Assembly (NCBI RefSeq): GCF_025685425.1
Contig: NZ_JAGTAS010000057.1
Coordinates: 248,001-312,000 of the forward strand
Direction of reading: 5' to 3'
From: Terriglobus albidus
GTDB lineage: Bacteria > Acidobacteriota > Terriglobia > Terriglobales > Acidobacteriaceae
DNA length: 64,000 nt
Of the stretch, positions 45,612-54,583 are shown one piece after another (position 1 is the first letter of the stretch; every line of letters starts with the position of its first letter). A program made the translations under genes and the position numbers. The notes below the pieces were generated by a model. It did no database searches and was not told the origin of the DNA. It saw only the letters and a list, made by a program, of their open reading frames with translations.

Positions 45612-46355
45612 ATGAAACGGATTTTGCCTGAAAAGAGGCCGCTCCTCATAAGCTTTTCCGGTATCGATGGAGCCGGAAAGAGCACCCAGATTGCGTTGCT
45701 CCGCGACGTTCTGCGATTGTCGGGACAACAGGTCCAGGTGGTTACCTTCTGGGACGATGTCGTCGCGCTTAAGTCTTTCCGGGAAGATGTGGGGCACAAA
45801 GTTTTCAAAGGCGACCGCGGAGTCGGTTCTCCGGAAGCTCCCATTCATCGACGGGACAAGAACGTTCAATCACCCATGCTCTCCTGTATTCGGATGGCAC
45901 TCTACGCGCTGGATCTTCTATCGTTGCGCCGAACGGTAAAGAAGCTCGTTCGAGCGGCGGAAGATCGTGTCGTAATCTTCGATCGCTTCCTCTATGACGA
46001 GCTTGCCAACCTGCGGCTGGACCGTCCTCTTCAGCGCTTGTATGTCCACGCAATCCTACGGTTTGTTCCAAAGCCGGATCTTGCCTTTGTCCTGGACGCC
46101 GATCCCGACGCAGCGTTCGCCCGCAAGCCGGAATATCCTCTGCAGTTTCTGCGCTCGAACCGCATGGCGTATCTCCGTCTCGCTGAGATTGCGGGAATGA
46201 CGGTAATTCCCCCCTCAAACGCGGAGCATGCACACTGTGAGATCTGCCGCCACGTCGAAGAAAAGAAACATGCCCTGCTCTCCGAAGGAAAGTCAGGGCA
46301 TGAATCGCATGGGGATGAGAGATTGTTTTCCGGCCCGGTCTCTACCAGTACGTAA
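45612..46355 (+). CDS. Thymidylate-kinase-like P-loop protein
   Basis: The product (247 aa from the ATG at 45612) has a Walker A motif GIDGAGKST (residues 17-25), a DR-type motif VIFDRFLYDELANL, and a C-terminal lid (PDPDAAFARKPEYPLQF), as in the thymidylate kinase superfamily. Family members of this size in polysaccharide loci are often not housekeeping Tmk, and the substrate is unknown. It starts 13 bp after the previous gene and its last 14 bases overlap the convergent Ig-domain gene. A longer frame from 45570 adds only repeat-poor residues. Confidence 0.85.
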   Translation: MKRILPEKRPLLISFSGIDGAGKSTQIALLRDVLRLSGQQVQVVTFWDDVVALKSFREDVGHKVFKGDRGVGSPEAPIHRRDKNVQSPMLSCIRMALYALDLLSLRRTVKKLVRAAEDRVVIFDRFLYDELANLRLDRPLQRLYVHAILRFVPKPDLAFVLDADPDAAFARKPEYPLQFLRSNRMAYLRLAEIAGMTVIPPSNAEHAHCEICRHVEEKKHALLSEGKSGHESHGDERLFSGPVSTST

Positions 46356-47616
46356 AGTGGAAGTTGTCCAGCGCGGTGGTATAGCCATCCATCTTGTAAT
46401 TGCCATCCATTTGATAATTGACCGTCATGCCCCACCATCCAGAGGGAACTGATTTTGGAGCGACAGTGATATTCAGCGGATAAACCACTCCGTTTACGGT
46501 GATGGACTGATAGAGAAGATCATTGTTTGCCTGACGATGAGCCTGTAATGTTACGTGGTTCCACCCATCTTTGAGCGTGCACGGGATAGACGTCGGTACC
46601 CATCGGGCTTCAACGTTGTTCCAATAGTCCCAGACATTGCCGTTCAGATGGTTACACTCAGTTCCCCATTCCATACCAACTCCACCGGCGTACATATTCA
46701 GGTCGAACTCAAGCACCTGCGTAACCGCCCAATTGCTCACATATACGTCGGTGTCATAGAGAAAGTCATGCAATGTCGGCAGGAGAGTGTGGCTTTCGTC
46801 CGTCAATCCCTGTTTGTTCCCATGCCCGATGACAGGGTTGGAGAAGAGAACGTCCGAATAGGGAGTTGTACCTCCAAGATAGAACTGCGTTGCGTTTCCA
46901 CTGAGCGAAGGCGTCTTCTGGTTCTGTATCATCGACCAGTTGACTCCCGGACAGGGTGCATCGCAGATGTCATAGACAGGCGGTAACTGTCCCCACTGAT
47001 TCCATCCGGGAGCGGCCTGTAGATTTGTGAGCCTGGTTCCCGTAACGGTGACATCAATGGGCGTTGTCGCGGTTCCTCCACAGTTATCCCACGCCTGAAC
47101 GACCGTGGATTGCCGCCCATGTCCCATGGTGATTGGCGTGGCGAGCGTTGAACCGGCGACCTTATAAACGAGCTGATGATTGACGTAAATGCCCATAGCA
47201 GAAACGCCCTTGTCACAAGCGGTTGTGGCACTCGCGACATAGATCGCCGGAGTTCCTACCTTGCTGCCGTTTGCGGGTGAAGCTACGTTTACACCGGAGG
47301 AGGAGGAGGAGGTCAGATCCAACGATGTGTAGGTAGCGCCGCCACAGTAATCCCATTCCTGCACCACGACACGGTGTTTGCCCGGGCTAAGAGAAATGGA
47401 TGAGTCCAGATTGGTTCCGTCTACGACACGTTGTAAGGCATGGTCGACATAGATGCCCATCGATGCGACCCCTTTGGAGCAGGACGTCGTGGCACTCGCA
47501 GTGACCCGGACAGATGGTCCGACGGTCGTGTTGTTGGTGGGTGAAGTAACTGCAACTGTAGCAAGCGCTGGAATGGCGCAGCCAAAGAACAACATCAAAC
47601 GAACAAAGACGTTCAT
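46342..47616 (-). CDS. Secreted protein with two Cys-containing Ig-like modules, paralog 1
   Basis: The 424-aa protein has a signal peptide (RLMLFFGCAIPALA), two Ig-like modules of about 80 residues (each with SC near the start and W-D-x-CGG near the end, suggesting a disulfide), and a C-terminal domain of about 210 residues. The C-terminal domain reads SLSGNATQFYLGGTTPYSDV, VLEFDLNMY and ends FHFTYW. Two close paralogs lie at 54584 and 56375, and the module also ends the FG-GAP proteins. It is likely exported; a carbohydrate-binding role for the C-terminal jelly-roll-like part is a guess. Confidence 0.85.
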   Translation of the reverse strand: MNVFVRLMLFFGCAIPALATVAVTSPTNNTTVGPSVRVTASATTSCSKGVASMGIYVDHALQRVVDGTNLDSSISLSPGKHRVVVQEWDYCGGATYTSLDLTSSSSSGVNVASPANGSKVGTPAIYVASATTACDKGVSAMGIYVNHQLVYKVAGSTLATPITMGHGRQSTVVQAWDNCGGTATTPIDVTVTGTRLTNLQAAPGWNQWGQLPPVYDICDAPCPGVNWSMIQNQKTPSLSGNATQFYLGGTTPYSDVLFSNPVIGHGNKQGLTDESHTLLPTLHDFLYDTDVYVSNWAVTQVLEFDLNMYAGGVGMEWGTECNHLNGNVWDYWNNVEARWVPTSIPCTLKDGWNHVTLQAHRQANNDLLYQSITVNGVVYPLNITVAPKSVPSGWWGMTVNYQMDGNYKMDGYTTALDNFHFTYW

Positions 47617-47628
47617 TCACACTAACTT

Positions 47629-47653
47629 AGCGGTCGCAAGCGACCGCTTTTTT
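47629..47653 (+). terminator. Plus-strand hairpin with T-tract before the paralog-1 start
   Basis: AGCGGTCGC and GCGACCGCT form a tight stem followed by TTTTTT on the plus strand. No plus-strand gene ends here, and the hairpin lies 13 bases upstream of the minus-strand start codon, so it is also in that gene's leader. It may stop antisense transcription or act as a leader structure. Confidence 0.55.
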
Positions 47654-47751
47654 CCTGGGGGAGTGCCGAGGAGTGCTCGCCTTGGCAACTTGAGTATATG
47701 AGAAAAAAACCTTAGTGACGGGCAACGAAGTTCCCACAGGCATGCATCTTT

Positions 47752-47770
47752 CGATAGCCGGGGGCTATCG
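47752..47770. other. Small perfect hairpin in the 47.7-47.98 kb gap
   Basis: CGATAGCC-GGG-GGCTATCG is an 8-bp inverted repeat with a 3-base loop in the AT-rich gap before the STN-domain gene. It could be a leader structure or operator. The rest of the gap is AT-rich (CCATATATATAGTG near 47850) and holds no supported gene. Confidence 0.35.
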
Positions 47771-47979
47771 GCAATTATTTCCAGCGCAAAAGCAAATAAT
47801 TCCGTCCTATCCTGAAGTTTCTTCCTATTCTTCCATATATATAGTGATTACTAATAACGGGGCTCGTGCGAGATGCAATTTATGCCCGAAGCTTCTAGAA
47901 TCCTAGCAGCGAACGCCAATGACAGAGTAGCTTCGTCCGATCTTTGCGGCATCTGAACGCGCCGGCGAAAAGCTTTCCC

Positions 47980-48663
47980 ATGCGTCAGAGAAATATCAAA
48001 AATCGCTTTCAAGATCAGGCTGCAAAGTTAACTTTGGCTTCGTTTGCGCTCGTCATCATGTCAGTAGCAGGTTCCCTTTGTTGGGCACAAACGACTCCAC
48101 AGTCAACCGCGGTCACAAAGAGTCATGTACGGTCTCGCGAGAAGCCGAATTCCAAGATCGTCAGCCTTGCTCCAGCACCTGCGCCGGCGGCTAGTCCCGC
48201 AACCGTCCACCTCAATGGCGGAATGCTGACCGTCCATGCGAATAACTCCGAGCTCCGCCAAGTCCTGCAGGACATCTCAAGAGAGAGTGGCATGGCGATT
48301 CAGGGTCAGATCAGAGATGCGCGGATCTTTGGCAGCTACGGTCCAGGAGAGCCATCGGCGGTTCTCACCGAACTCCTGGCCGGCCAGGGTTACAACATCC
48401 TGATAGTTGGCGGCGGCCCGCAAGGCGCTCCGCGGCAACTGCTACTCACTGATCGCAGTAGCGGTCCCTCTCTTCCTCCTCCGCAGACCATCATCCAGAA
48501 CAACGCCGAAAGAGTCGAGCTCGGCCCAGGCGCAATCGCACATCCTCCACCAGAGGCCGTGGACGATCCCCAGATGCGCACGTATCTCCGCGACCGAAAG
48601 TTGCAACAGATGTACGAGTCACAGGAGAAGGAAAATAAGGGAAACCCCGCTCCTCCTAAATAG
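47980..48663 (+). CDS. Exported STN-domain-like protein
   Basis: The product (227 aa from the ATG at 47980) has a signal-like segment (LTLASFALVIMSVAGSLCWAQ) and a segment like the STN (secretin/TonB short N-terminal) domain: LTVHANNSELRQVLQDISRE, then GYNILIVGG. Pro-rich, charged tails flank it. STN domains are docking modules of outer-membrane machines, so a periplasmic partner role is likely. It is followed 105 bp later by the VWFA gene. A TTG start at 47944 is possible but weaker. Confidence 0.75.
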   Translation: MRQRNIKNRFQDQAAKLTLASFALVIMSVAGSLCWAQTTPQSTAVTKSHVRSREKPNSKIVSLAPAPAPAASPATVHLNGGMLTVHANNSELRQVLQDISRESGMAIQGQIRDARIFGSYGPGEPSAVLTELLAGQGYNILIVGGGPQGAPRQLLLTDRSSGPSLPPPQTIIQNNAERVELGPGAIAHPPPEAVDDPQMRTYLRDRKLQQMYESQEKENKGNPAPPK

Positions 48664-48768
48664 ACAAACAACGTTGAAGGGCCCGGTTGTCATCCAACCA
48701 AGCGTACGTTGAAGATTGTGGCAGTACCTCAATCGGAATCCTACGGATCTTCGTTCGACCAGGTATCT

Positions 48769-49836
48769 ATGCGGCTTCGCCTTTCCTTTCTGATCTGCTC
48801 GGTTTTGACAGTGATGTGTGTGCGTGCAGGTTTTGCGCAGACTGCGCCACAATCATCACGATCTCTAAGTGTGGATCGTGATCCGGCGCCTTCTATCGAT
48901 CCTGATAGTGTTACTCCGGCTCAGCCGGAACCAGCTTCTGCGGCGCCTACCGGTCCAATCCAGAAAGATGCTGGTGGACGATACACGTTACGAGCTGATG
49001 CCTATGAAGTACAGCTCAACGTAACCGTGCTGGATCCTTCAGGCCGGCCGGCGATGAATCTTACAAAGGAGATGTTCCGAGTTGCAGAAGATGGCGTGCC
49101 GCAAACCATCACCAGCTTCCGCCATGAGGACACAGCCGTTTCAATCGGCCTGCTGATCGACAGTTCGGCGTCCATGTATGACAAGCGCGCGGCGGTTGAG
49201 AAAGCATCTCTCGACCTTATTCGCCTTTCCAATCCGAAAGATGAAGCCTTTCTCGTCGACTTCAGCTCGAAGGCCTATATCGATCAGGACTTTACTTCCT
49301 CGGTGGACAAGCTGCAGCAGGGCTTACGCTACGTGAAATCCACTGGAGGTACCGCGGCTTACGACGCGGTGATGGCGTCTGCCGAATACATGTCGAAACA
49401 CCGTAAGAACACCAAACAGGTTCTTGTTCTGATTACAGACGGTGACGACAACGCCTCGCGAACGACGTTGAGAGACATGATCAGACGTGTACAGAGTCTG
49501 GAAGGTCCGGTGATCTATTGCGTTGGCCTTCTCTTCGGCGATGATATCGATAAGGCGGAAGCACAACGGGCGAGGGCCCTGCTCGAGCAGGTTGCCGAAC
49601 AGACGGGTGGAGCCGCCTTCTTCCCGAAATCCCTCAAGGAAGTGGATACCATTGCTTCAGCCGTAGCAGAAGATATCAGGACCCAATACACCATTGGGTA
49701 CCGATCAACCAACCCGCCGAGTAATGGCGGCTATCGCACAGTCCACGTTGATGCATTCGCGGGACGTCAGAAGCTCACCGTACGAACAAGAAATGGATAT
49801 CTGGCGAAAGCATTGCCTGTTGCATCCGCCAAATAA
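48769..49836 (+). CDS. VWFA-domain protein of the acidobacterial type
   Basis: The product (355 aa from the ATG at 48769) has a signal peptide (LSFLICSVLTVMCVRAGFAQ) and a von Willebrand factor A domain with a MIDAS metal site DSSAS (Asp131 on). The core is preceded by YEVQLNVTVLDPSGRPAMN, typical of the VWFA-related acidobacterial family. The function is thought to be protein binding at the cell surface. It ends with a typical YRTVHVDAFAGRQKLTVRTR strand pattern. A TTG frame from 48709 would place 20 unneeded residues before the signal peptide. Confidence 0.88.
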   Translation: MRLRLSFLICSVLTVMCVRAGFAQTAPQSSRSLSVDRDPAPSIDPDSVTPAQPEPASAAPTGPIQKDAGGRYTLRADAYEVQLNVTVLDPSGRPAMNLTKEMFRVAEDGVPQTITSFRHEDTAVSIGLLIDSSASMYDKRAAVEKASLDLIRLSNPKDEAFLVDFSSKAYIDQDFTSSVDKLQQGLRYVKSTGGTAAYDAVMASAEYMSKHRKNTKQVLVLITDGDDNASRTTLRDMIRRVQSLEGPVIYCVGLLFGDDIDKAEAQRARALLEQVAEQTGGAAFFPKSLKEVDTIASAVAEDIRTQYTIGYRSTNPPSNGGYRTVHVDAFAGRQKLTVRTRNGYLAKALPVASAK

Positions 49837-49994
49837 CCAATCACTCTCAGGCCTCGGCAACACACTTGAATCCGAGGTATGGGAAGACTTTTGTTCCTGT
49901 ACGAGAATTATTTGAAAATCGAGCAACCATCCGGCTAACGAAAGACTCCTTTAGTGCGCACTTCAATCACAAGGCTCGCCCTCAGGAGTCCCCC

Positions 49995-51767
49995 ATGCGG
50001 TTCCCTTTTGTCTTTGTCCCACTTCTATTAGCCAGCACCTCCCTTCTTCCGGCGCAAACCAATCTAAGCTTTGAACTGAGTCGCGATACCTACATGGCCT
50101 TCGGCGTCGAGGCCATGGCACAAGGTGACTTCAACGGCGACGGCAAGCCCGACATGGTCTTCGGCGGTGGCTCCAGCTTTACCACGATTACGCTGCGCCT
50201 GGGCAATGGCGACGGGACCTTTCAGCCGCCGATCACTGTAGGACAGGCGGACAGCTCAGAGGTGGAAGACATAGCCGCCGCCGACCTCAACCAGGACGGC
50301 AAGCTGGATGTCATCGTTCTTTGTATCGGAGGCACCTTCGATGTCTTCCTCGGCAATGGAGACGGAACTTTCCAGCCTGCGGTCGCAGCGGCTACCGCGG
50401 GTTCTCCGCGTGCCATGGCGGTAGGCGATTTCAACGGAGATCATCGCCCTGACCTGGCGATCGGCGATACGCAAGGCTCGGTCGAGATTTTCAACAATAC
50501 AGACGGTAAAAACTTTGTGTTGAGCAACACAGTTCCGATCGATCCGACCAGGGGCATCCTGAATGTGAAGGCCGGCGATTTCGACAACGATGGAATCACG
50601 AATCTTGCGGTGCTCACCTCTAATTCCGCCTATGTCCTCTGGAACGACGGACACGGAAATTTCAGGAAGAGTGCCCTGACCGCTTACACCAGCCCCGCCG
50701 GACTCAACGTCGGTGATCTTAACCAGGATGGGATGGCAGACATCCTCATCTCCTATGACTGCAACCCCAACCCCCAGAATCCTAGCGCCAAAGGGCCAAT
50801 CTCCACGTGCGAAGGTGTCGATGTCTTCTATGGGCAAGGACAGCAGAAGACCTTCGCTCGCCACATCATCACCGCGGATACAGTTGGAGCCGCGAGATAT
50901 CTATGGGCCGCTGACGTAAACGGCGATGGCATCGGCGATCTTGTCACCGGCACCTCTGACCAGAACGGCAGCCAGACAGGGCTCTTCGTCTGGCTCGGCC
51001 ACCCGGATGGTTCCTTCGATCAGCGTGCAAACCGCTTCATCGCAACCTCGAACGGTGCGGGCCAACTTGTCCTGGCCGATTTCAACCGCGATGGAATGAT
51101 CGACGTCGCACAAGCTCTTCCCGGAGATGCACAGACCCAGATCTATCTAAATGCGACCAACCGGGCTCCCTGCGCGACGAGTCAGATCAATCCGGCGGTC
51201 ACAGTATGCCAGCCTGTGGACAATACCTATCTTCCCGCTCCCACGATCACGGTAGAGGCCAATGCGTATGACTCAAACCAAGTGACGGCAATGCAGTTAT
51301 ATGTCAATGGTTCCCTAGCCTACTCGCAACCGGTCACTGATTTCTCCCAAACCTTCCAGCTCGGAGAAGGCTCTTTTTATCTCGTCACTAAAGCATGGGA
51401 CTATACCGGTCTGAGCTTCAGGTCGGTCCGGCATGTGACGCTCTATAACGGGACACCAGGGTCTGTCTGCCCGGCTGCGCTGGGAACCGCAGAGATCTGC
51501 CTTCCCTCCGGCGCGACCGCCTCTTCCCCCGTGCATATCGTTGCGAATGGCTATACCTCCTATGTGCCAACCGCAGCGCAGCTCTATATTGACGGCAACC
51601 TCGTCATCAACAACACAAGCTGCAACAACTATGGGGCTTGCCCCGGCGGATCATCGCTTGTTGATACCTATCAAGGCCTCTCCAGCGGTAGCCATGACCT
51701 GGTCTTCAAATTATGGGACGCCACTGGGAACATCTACAGCGCTGATAAGACCATTACTGTCCAATAG
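49995..51767 (+). CDS. Secreted FG-GAP/VCBS-repeat protein with Ig-like C-terminal modules, copy 1
   Basis: The product (590 aa from the ATG at 49995 with AGGAG six bases upstream) has a signal peptide (RFPFVFVPLLLASTSLLPAQ), about seven FG-GAP beta-propeller blades (DFNGDGKPDMVFGG, DLNQDGKLDVIVL and similar calcium-binding loops), and two C-terminal Ig-like units (ITVEANAYDSNQVTAMQLYV; WDYTG). It is extracellular. FG-GAP propellers bind proteins or sugars, and none of the blades suggests catalysis. A second copy lies divergently at 52129. Confidence 0.88.
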   Translation: MRFPFVFVPLLLASTSLLPAQTNLSFELSRDTYMAFGVEAMAQGDFNGDGKPDMVFGGGSSFTTITLRLGNGDGTFQPPITVGQADSSEVEDIAAADLNQDGKLDVIVLCIGGTFDVFLGNGDGTFQPAVAAATAGSPRAMAVGDFNGDHRPDLAIGDTQGSVEIFNNTDGKNFVLSNTVPIDPTRGILNVKAGDFDNDGITNLAVLTSNSAYVLWNDGHGNFRKSALTAYTSPAGLNVGDLNQDGMADILISYDCNPNPQNPSAKGPISTCEGVDVFYGQGQQKTFARHIITADTVGAARYLWAADVNGDGIGDLVTGTSDQNGSQTGLFVWLGHPDGSFDQRANRFIATSNGAGQLVLADFNRDGMIDVAQALPGDAQTQIYLNATNRAPCATSQINPAVTVCQPVDNTYLPAPTITVEANAYDSNQVTAMQLYVNGSLAYSQPVTDFSQTFQLGEGSFYLVTKAWDYTGLSFRSVRHVTLYNGTPGSVCPAALGTAEICLPSGATASSPVHIVANGYTSYVPTAAQLYIDGNLVINNTSCNNYGACPGGSSLVDTYQGLSSGSHDLVFKLWDATGNIYSADKTITVQ

Positions 51768-51978
51768 TTCGACTGCGGCTGGAAATACTCCAGCCGCGGT
51801 TGGTAACCCCAAGACCTGGGCGTGCTCCAGGCCGATATTGAGCGTACGTCTGGTCCTTATGATCATGACCTTTGCTTGTCATTTCTTAGCGCCGCGGAGA
51901 AATCCGCTTTTCTAGCGATGCTTTCTTACTTTGGTGTCCTGAATCTAAAGTTCGCTACATAAATCAAGAAAAGCATTT

Positions 51979-52026
51979 GTCACCCTGAACGGTGAAAAGC
52001 AGGTCCTTCACTCTGTTCAGGATGAC
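51979..52026. repeat. Palindromic CHPEQSEGP-type intergenic repeat
   Basis: GTCACCCTGAAC at the left and GTTCAGGATGAC at the right form an 11/12-match inverted repeat around GGTGAA...TTCAC. This is the family of dispersed bacterial palindromes whose chance translation gives CHPEQSEGP, which appears here in a spurious minus-strand frame. The surrounding 51768-52128 gap holds no supported gene. Confidence 0.6.
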
Positions 52027-52128
52027 AACATTTATGACAAGAATTTCTGAGCCACCACGCGACAAAGCCGCGATGAATGTGGCAACAAGAGCGCTGACTC
52101 AATCGAATTTCTCGATATGCTCCAAGGC

Positions 52129-53961
52129 TTACTCTACGTAAATTGTCTTCTGGTCCTGATATACATTGCCCGCAAGGTCCCACACTTTGAAGACGAGATT
52201 GTGCGATCCGGACGATAGGGCCTGTTCCGTCTGTACCATCGTATTGAGGCCATAACAGGCTACCCCGCAAGAGGCTTCATTGTTCACGACCAGATTGTCA
52301 TCGATATAAAGCTGTGCAGAGGTTGTGAGGCTTGTCCCGGTATTCCCATTGCCCACAATCAAAACAGGTCCGGAGCTACTCGTCCCTTTTGGCAAACAAA
52401 GCCTGGCGGTGTTCATCGCCGCATAGCAGGTGGCTCCGGGCGTCCCGTCGTACACCGTTATTGTCCTCGAGGACATGAAGCTCGCCCCGCTTGCATCCCA
52501 GCCTTTGGTCACAAACAGATGGGGACCCTCGCCCACCGGGAATCTCTGGTCGAAGCTCGTTACCGGCTCAGAAAACTTCAGCACACCGTCGACGTATTCT
52601 TGAAGAGCGGTCACCTGTGCCGTGTCGTAGCTATGGGCATGAACACGCACGGAGCCCCGCGAATAGGTATTGTCTACCGGGGCACACACCGTTACAGAGG
52701 GACTGATCGTATAGGTCCCGCAACTCTCTCGCCGCGACGCGTTCAGATAGAACTCCGTCGGCCCGCCGGCTCCAGGTTGCGTCTGGGCAAAGTCCATCCT
52801 TCCGTCGCGATTGAAATCCGCCATAACGGCTGCGCCCACCTGCACATTCCGCGAGGTGAAGAAGTTCTCTGGAGTCTGGAGAAATGATCCGTCGGCATTT
52901 CCCCGCCAGATCGAAAGGCCCTGCGGTGCATCATTACACTCTCCGGTGGAGCTATCACACTGCAGAGCGCCAATCGCGGCGATATCGATATAACCATCTC
53001 CATCCACATCGACGCCTGCAATCTTCCCAAGATCTCCGGGATTTAAGCCTGACGTCGAATTGACCAGCGTTCTCTTATAAAGCCTGTTCTCTCCCTGCCC
53101 ATAGAAACCATCAAACCCTACGCAATAGCTGGATCCTGCCGGAAGAGCGCACTGATAGCTGACAAGGATGTCTGCGTTCATGTCTCCGTTTATCTGAGCG
53201 CTTGTGATTTGCGGCCATGAGTATTGACCGAGCACCTGCCGGTTGAAGCTCCCACTACCGTTGTTCCATAAGACACTCAGTTCCGATGGCATTGCGAAGT
53301 CATTGGAATTCAGAACAAGGGCCGCAAGGTCAGAGATTCCCGTGCCGTTCAAACTCCCTGCTACCACTTGAACGGGGCTGAAGTTTCCAGTACCGACCGA
53401 TATGGAACCCGCAAAGACAAATGTTCCATCTCCACTGTTACGGAATAGCTCAATCAGTCCATACGATTCGCCAACTGCAATATCCGGATAACCATCATTG
53501 AAGAAATTTCCGACAACGGCTTGCCCAGGACCTTGAGTGGTTGCATAGACCTCTGGTACCCGAAACGTGCCATCCCCATTCCCCAGAAAGATACTCAGCA
53601 CATATGTACCTGACGCCGGAGGAGAGGGTGGATTCTGGGATGCGACAGTAACCAGATCAAGGTTGCCATCATGATTGACATCCGATGCAACGCCACCCTG
53701 CAGCGCAAGAGCATCAGCAAATGCTGTTACTGGCGGCTGAAATGTACCATCTCCTTTGCCGGCTCGAAAGACCAAACGTTGCGTTGGACTGCAGCATTGG
53801 ACCAGGTCAACTTTGCCGTCATGATCAAAGTCAGCTGCGATCAACGGACCACTGCCCCCGTTCGACCTATCTCCATAGCTCTCGAAACTAAGCGGTGATT
53901 GGCTGTAAAGCCGTGACGTGCACATGGCCACGATAGCGACTACAACAAGTCGTGAAAGCAT
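52129..53961 (-). CDS. Secreted FG-GAP/VCBS-repeat protein with Ig-like C-terminal modules, copy 2
   Basis: The 610-aa protein has a signal peptide (LVVVAIVAMCTSRLYSQ), FG-GAP blades with calcium loops (DFDHDGKVDLVQ, DVNHDGNLDLVT, DVDGDGYIDIAA), and two C-terminal Ig-like units with VHAHSYDTAQVTALQEYVDG and YIDDNLVVNNEASCG. It has the same architecture as the 49995 gene and is its paralog. The two are convergent and separated by a 361-bp gap with an intergenic palindrome. It is probably a surface or extracellular binding protein. Confidence 0.88.
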   Translation of the reverse strand: MLSRLVVVAIVAMCTSRLYSQSPLSFESYGDRSNGGSGPLIAADFDHDGKVDLVQCCSPTQRLVFRAGKGDGTFQPPVTAFADALALQGGVASDVNHDGNLDLVTVASQNPPSPPASGTYVLSIFLGNGDGTFRVPEVYATTQGPGQAVVGNFFNDGYPDIAVGESYGLIELFRNSGDGTFVFAGSISVGTGNFSPVQVVAGSLNGTGISDLAALVLNSNDFAMPSELSVLWNNGSGSFNRQVLGQYSWPQITSAQINGDMNADILVSYQCALPAGSSYCVGFDGFYGQGENRLYKRTLVNSTSGLNPGDLGKIAGVDVDGDGYIDIAAIGALQCDSSTGECNDAPQGLSIWRGNADGSFLQTPENFFTSRNVQVGAAVMADFNRDGRMDFAQTQPGAGGPTEFYLNASRRESCGTYTISPSVTVCAPVDNTYSRGSVRVHAHSYDTAQVTALQEYVDGVLKFSEPVTSFDQRFPVGEGPHLFVTKGWDASGASFMSSRTITVYDGTPGATCYAAMNTARLCLPKGTSSSGPVLIVGNGNTGTSLTTSAQLYIDDNLVVNNEASCGVACYGLNTMVQTEQALSSGSHNLVFKVWDLAGNVYQDQKTIYVE

Positions 53962-54064
53962 GACTGGGAGAACCTCCTGCGAATCAACGAGACATGAAAT
54001 GTTCGGTACGCACTGGCATAGTTCTTATGGCGTGAGCTTATTTACAAGTTGTGATGGGATTGTT

Positions 54065-54181
54065 TAAAGCATTTTCCCTGTTGCTGGGTATCCCGGAAGG
54101 ATCGTGCCGCGGCGTTTTCATTGCGGAAAACGCCCATAGATGCGAATGCTCTGGACTACACCTACAGGGAAAATGCTCTAG
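54065..54181 (+). repeat. 114-bp-family repeat, single copy
   Basis: It begins TAAAGCATTTTCCCTGTTGC, contains the GGCGTTTTC / GAAAACGCC core and ends ACAGGGAAAATGCTCTAG. It is close to the array consensus. It lies upstream of the minus-strand FG-GAP gene; the remaining 54182-54583 gap has no supported gene. Confidence 0.9.
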
Positions 54182-54583
54182 CGGGATGGTGGGGGATGAA
54201 GGTTGTTCAATACAGAACGATCACGGAGAAAGGTATACCGCAACATAACAAAACTCCAGGCGTGATCATGAGAGCGCTGCATTGAGTATTAGGTTGTACT
54301 TCCTGTAATAAAGTCGTGAATTCACGATTAACAGGCTGCGATGTTCCTTCTGCGTGCTTTGGCGACCCGGGTTGCTGAAACGGGCCAATATCCGGGCTGA
54401 TTTGCGTTAAGAGTCTTTAATCCCAAATCGGCATCACTTCTTCCGGTTCCTCGAAAGTCGTAGCTGAATTCCTGAGGGACCGGGTTACTCTCTGGATAAC
54501 AAAGCAAGCAAATCCCCCCACGAGAACTGCTCAAGCTCAGGGAGATTCAGGGCAGCAGCACTTTCGTGGTCAAGCAGGTTCCC

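Noticed and set aside
51980-52270. 96-aa minus-strand frame with CHPEQSEGP
   Set aside because: This peptide is the chance translation of a dispersed intergenic palindrome, and the frame overlaps the end of the FG-GAP gene.
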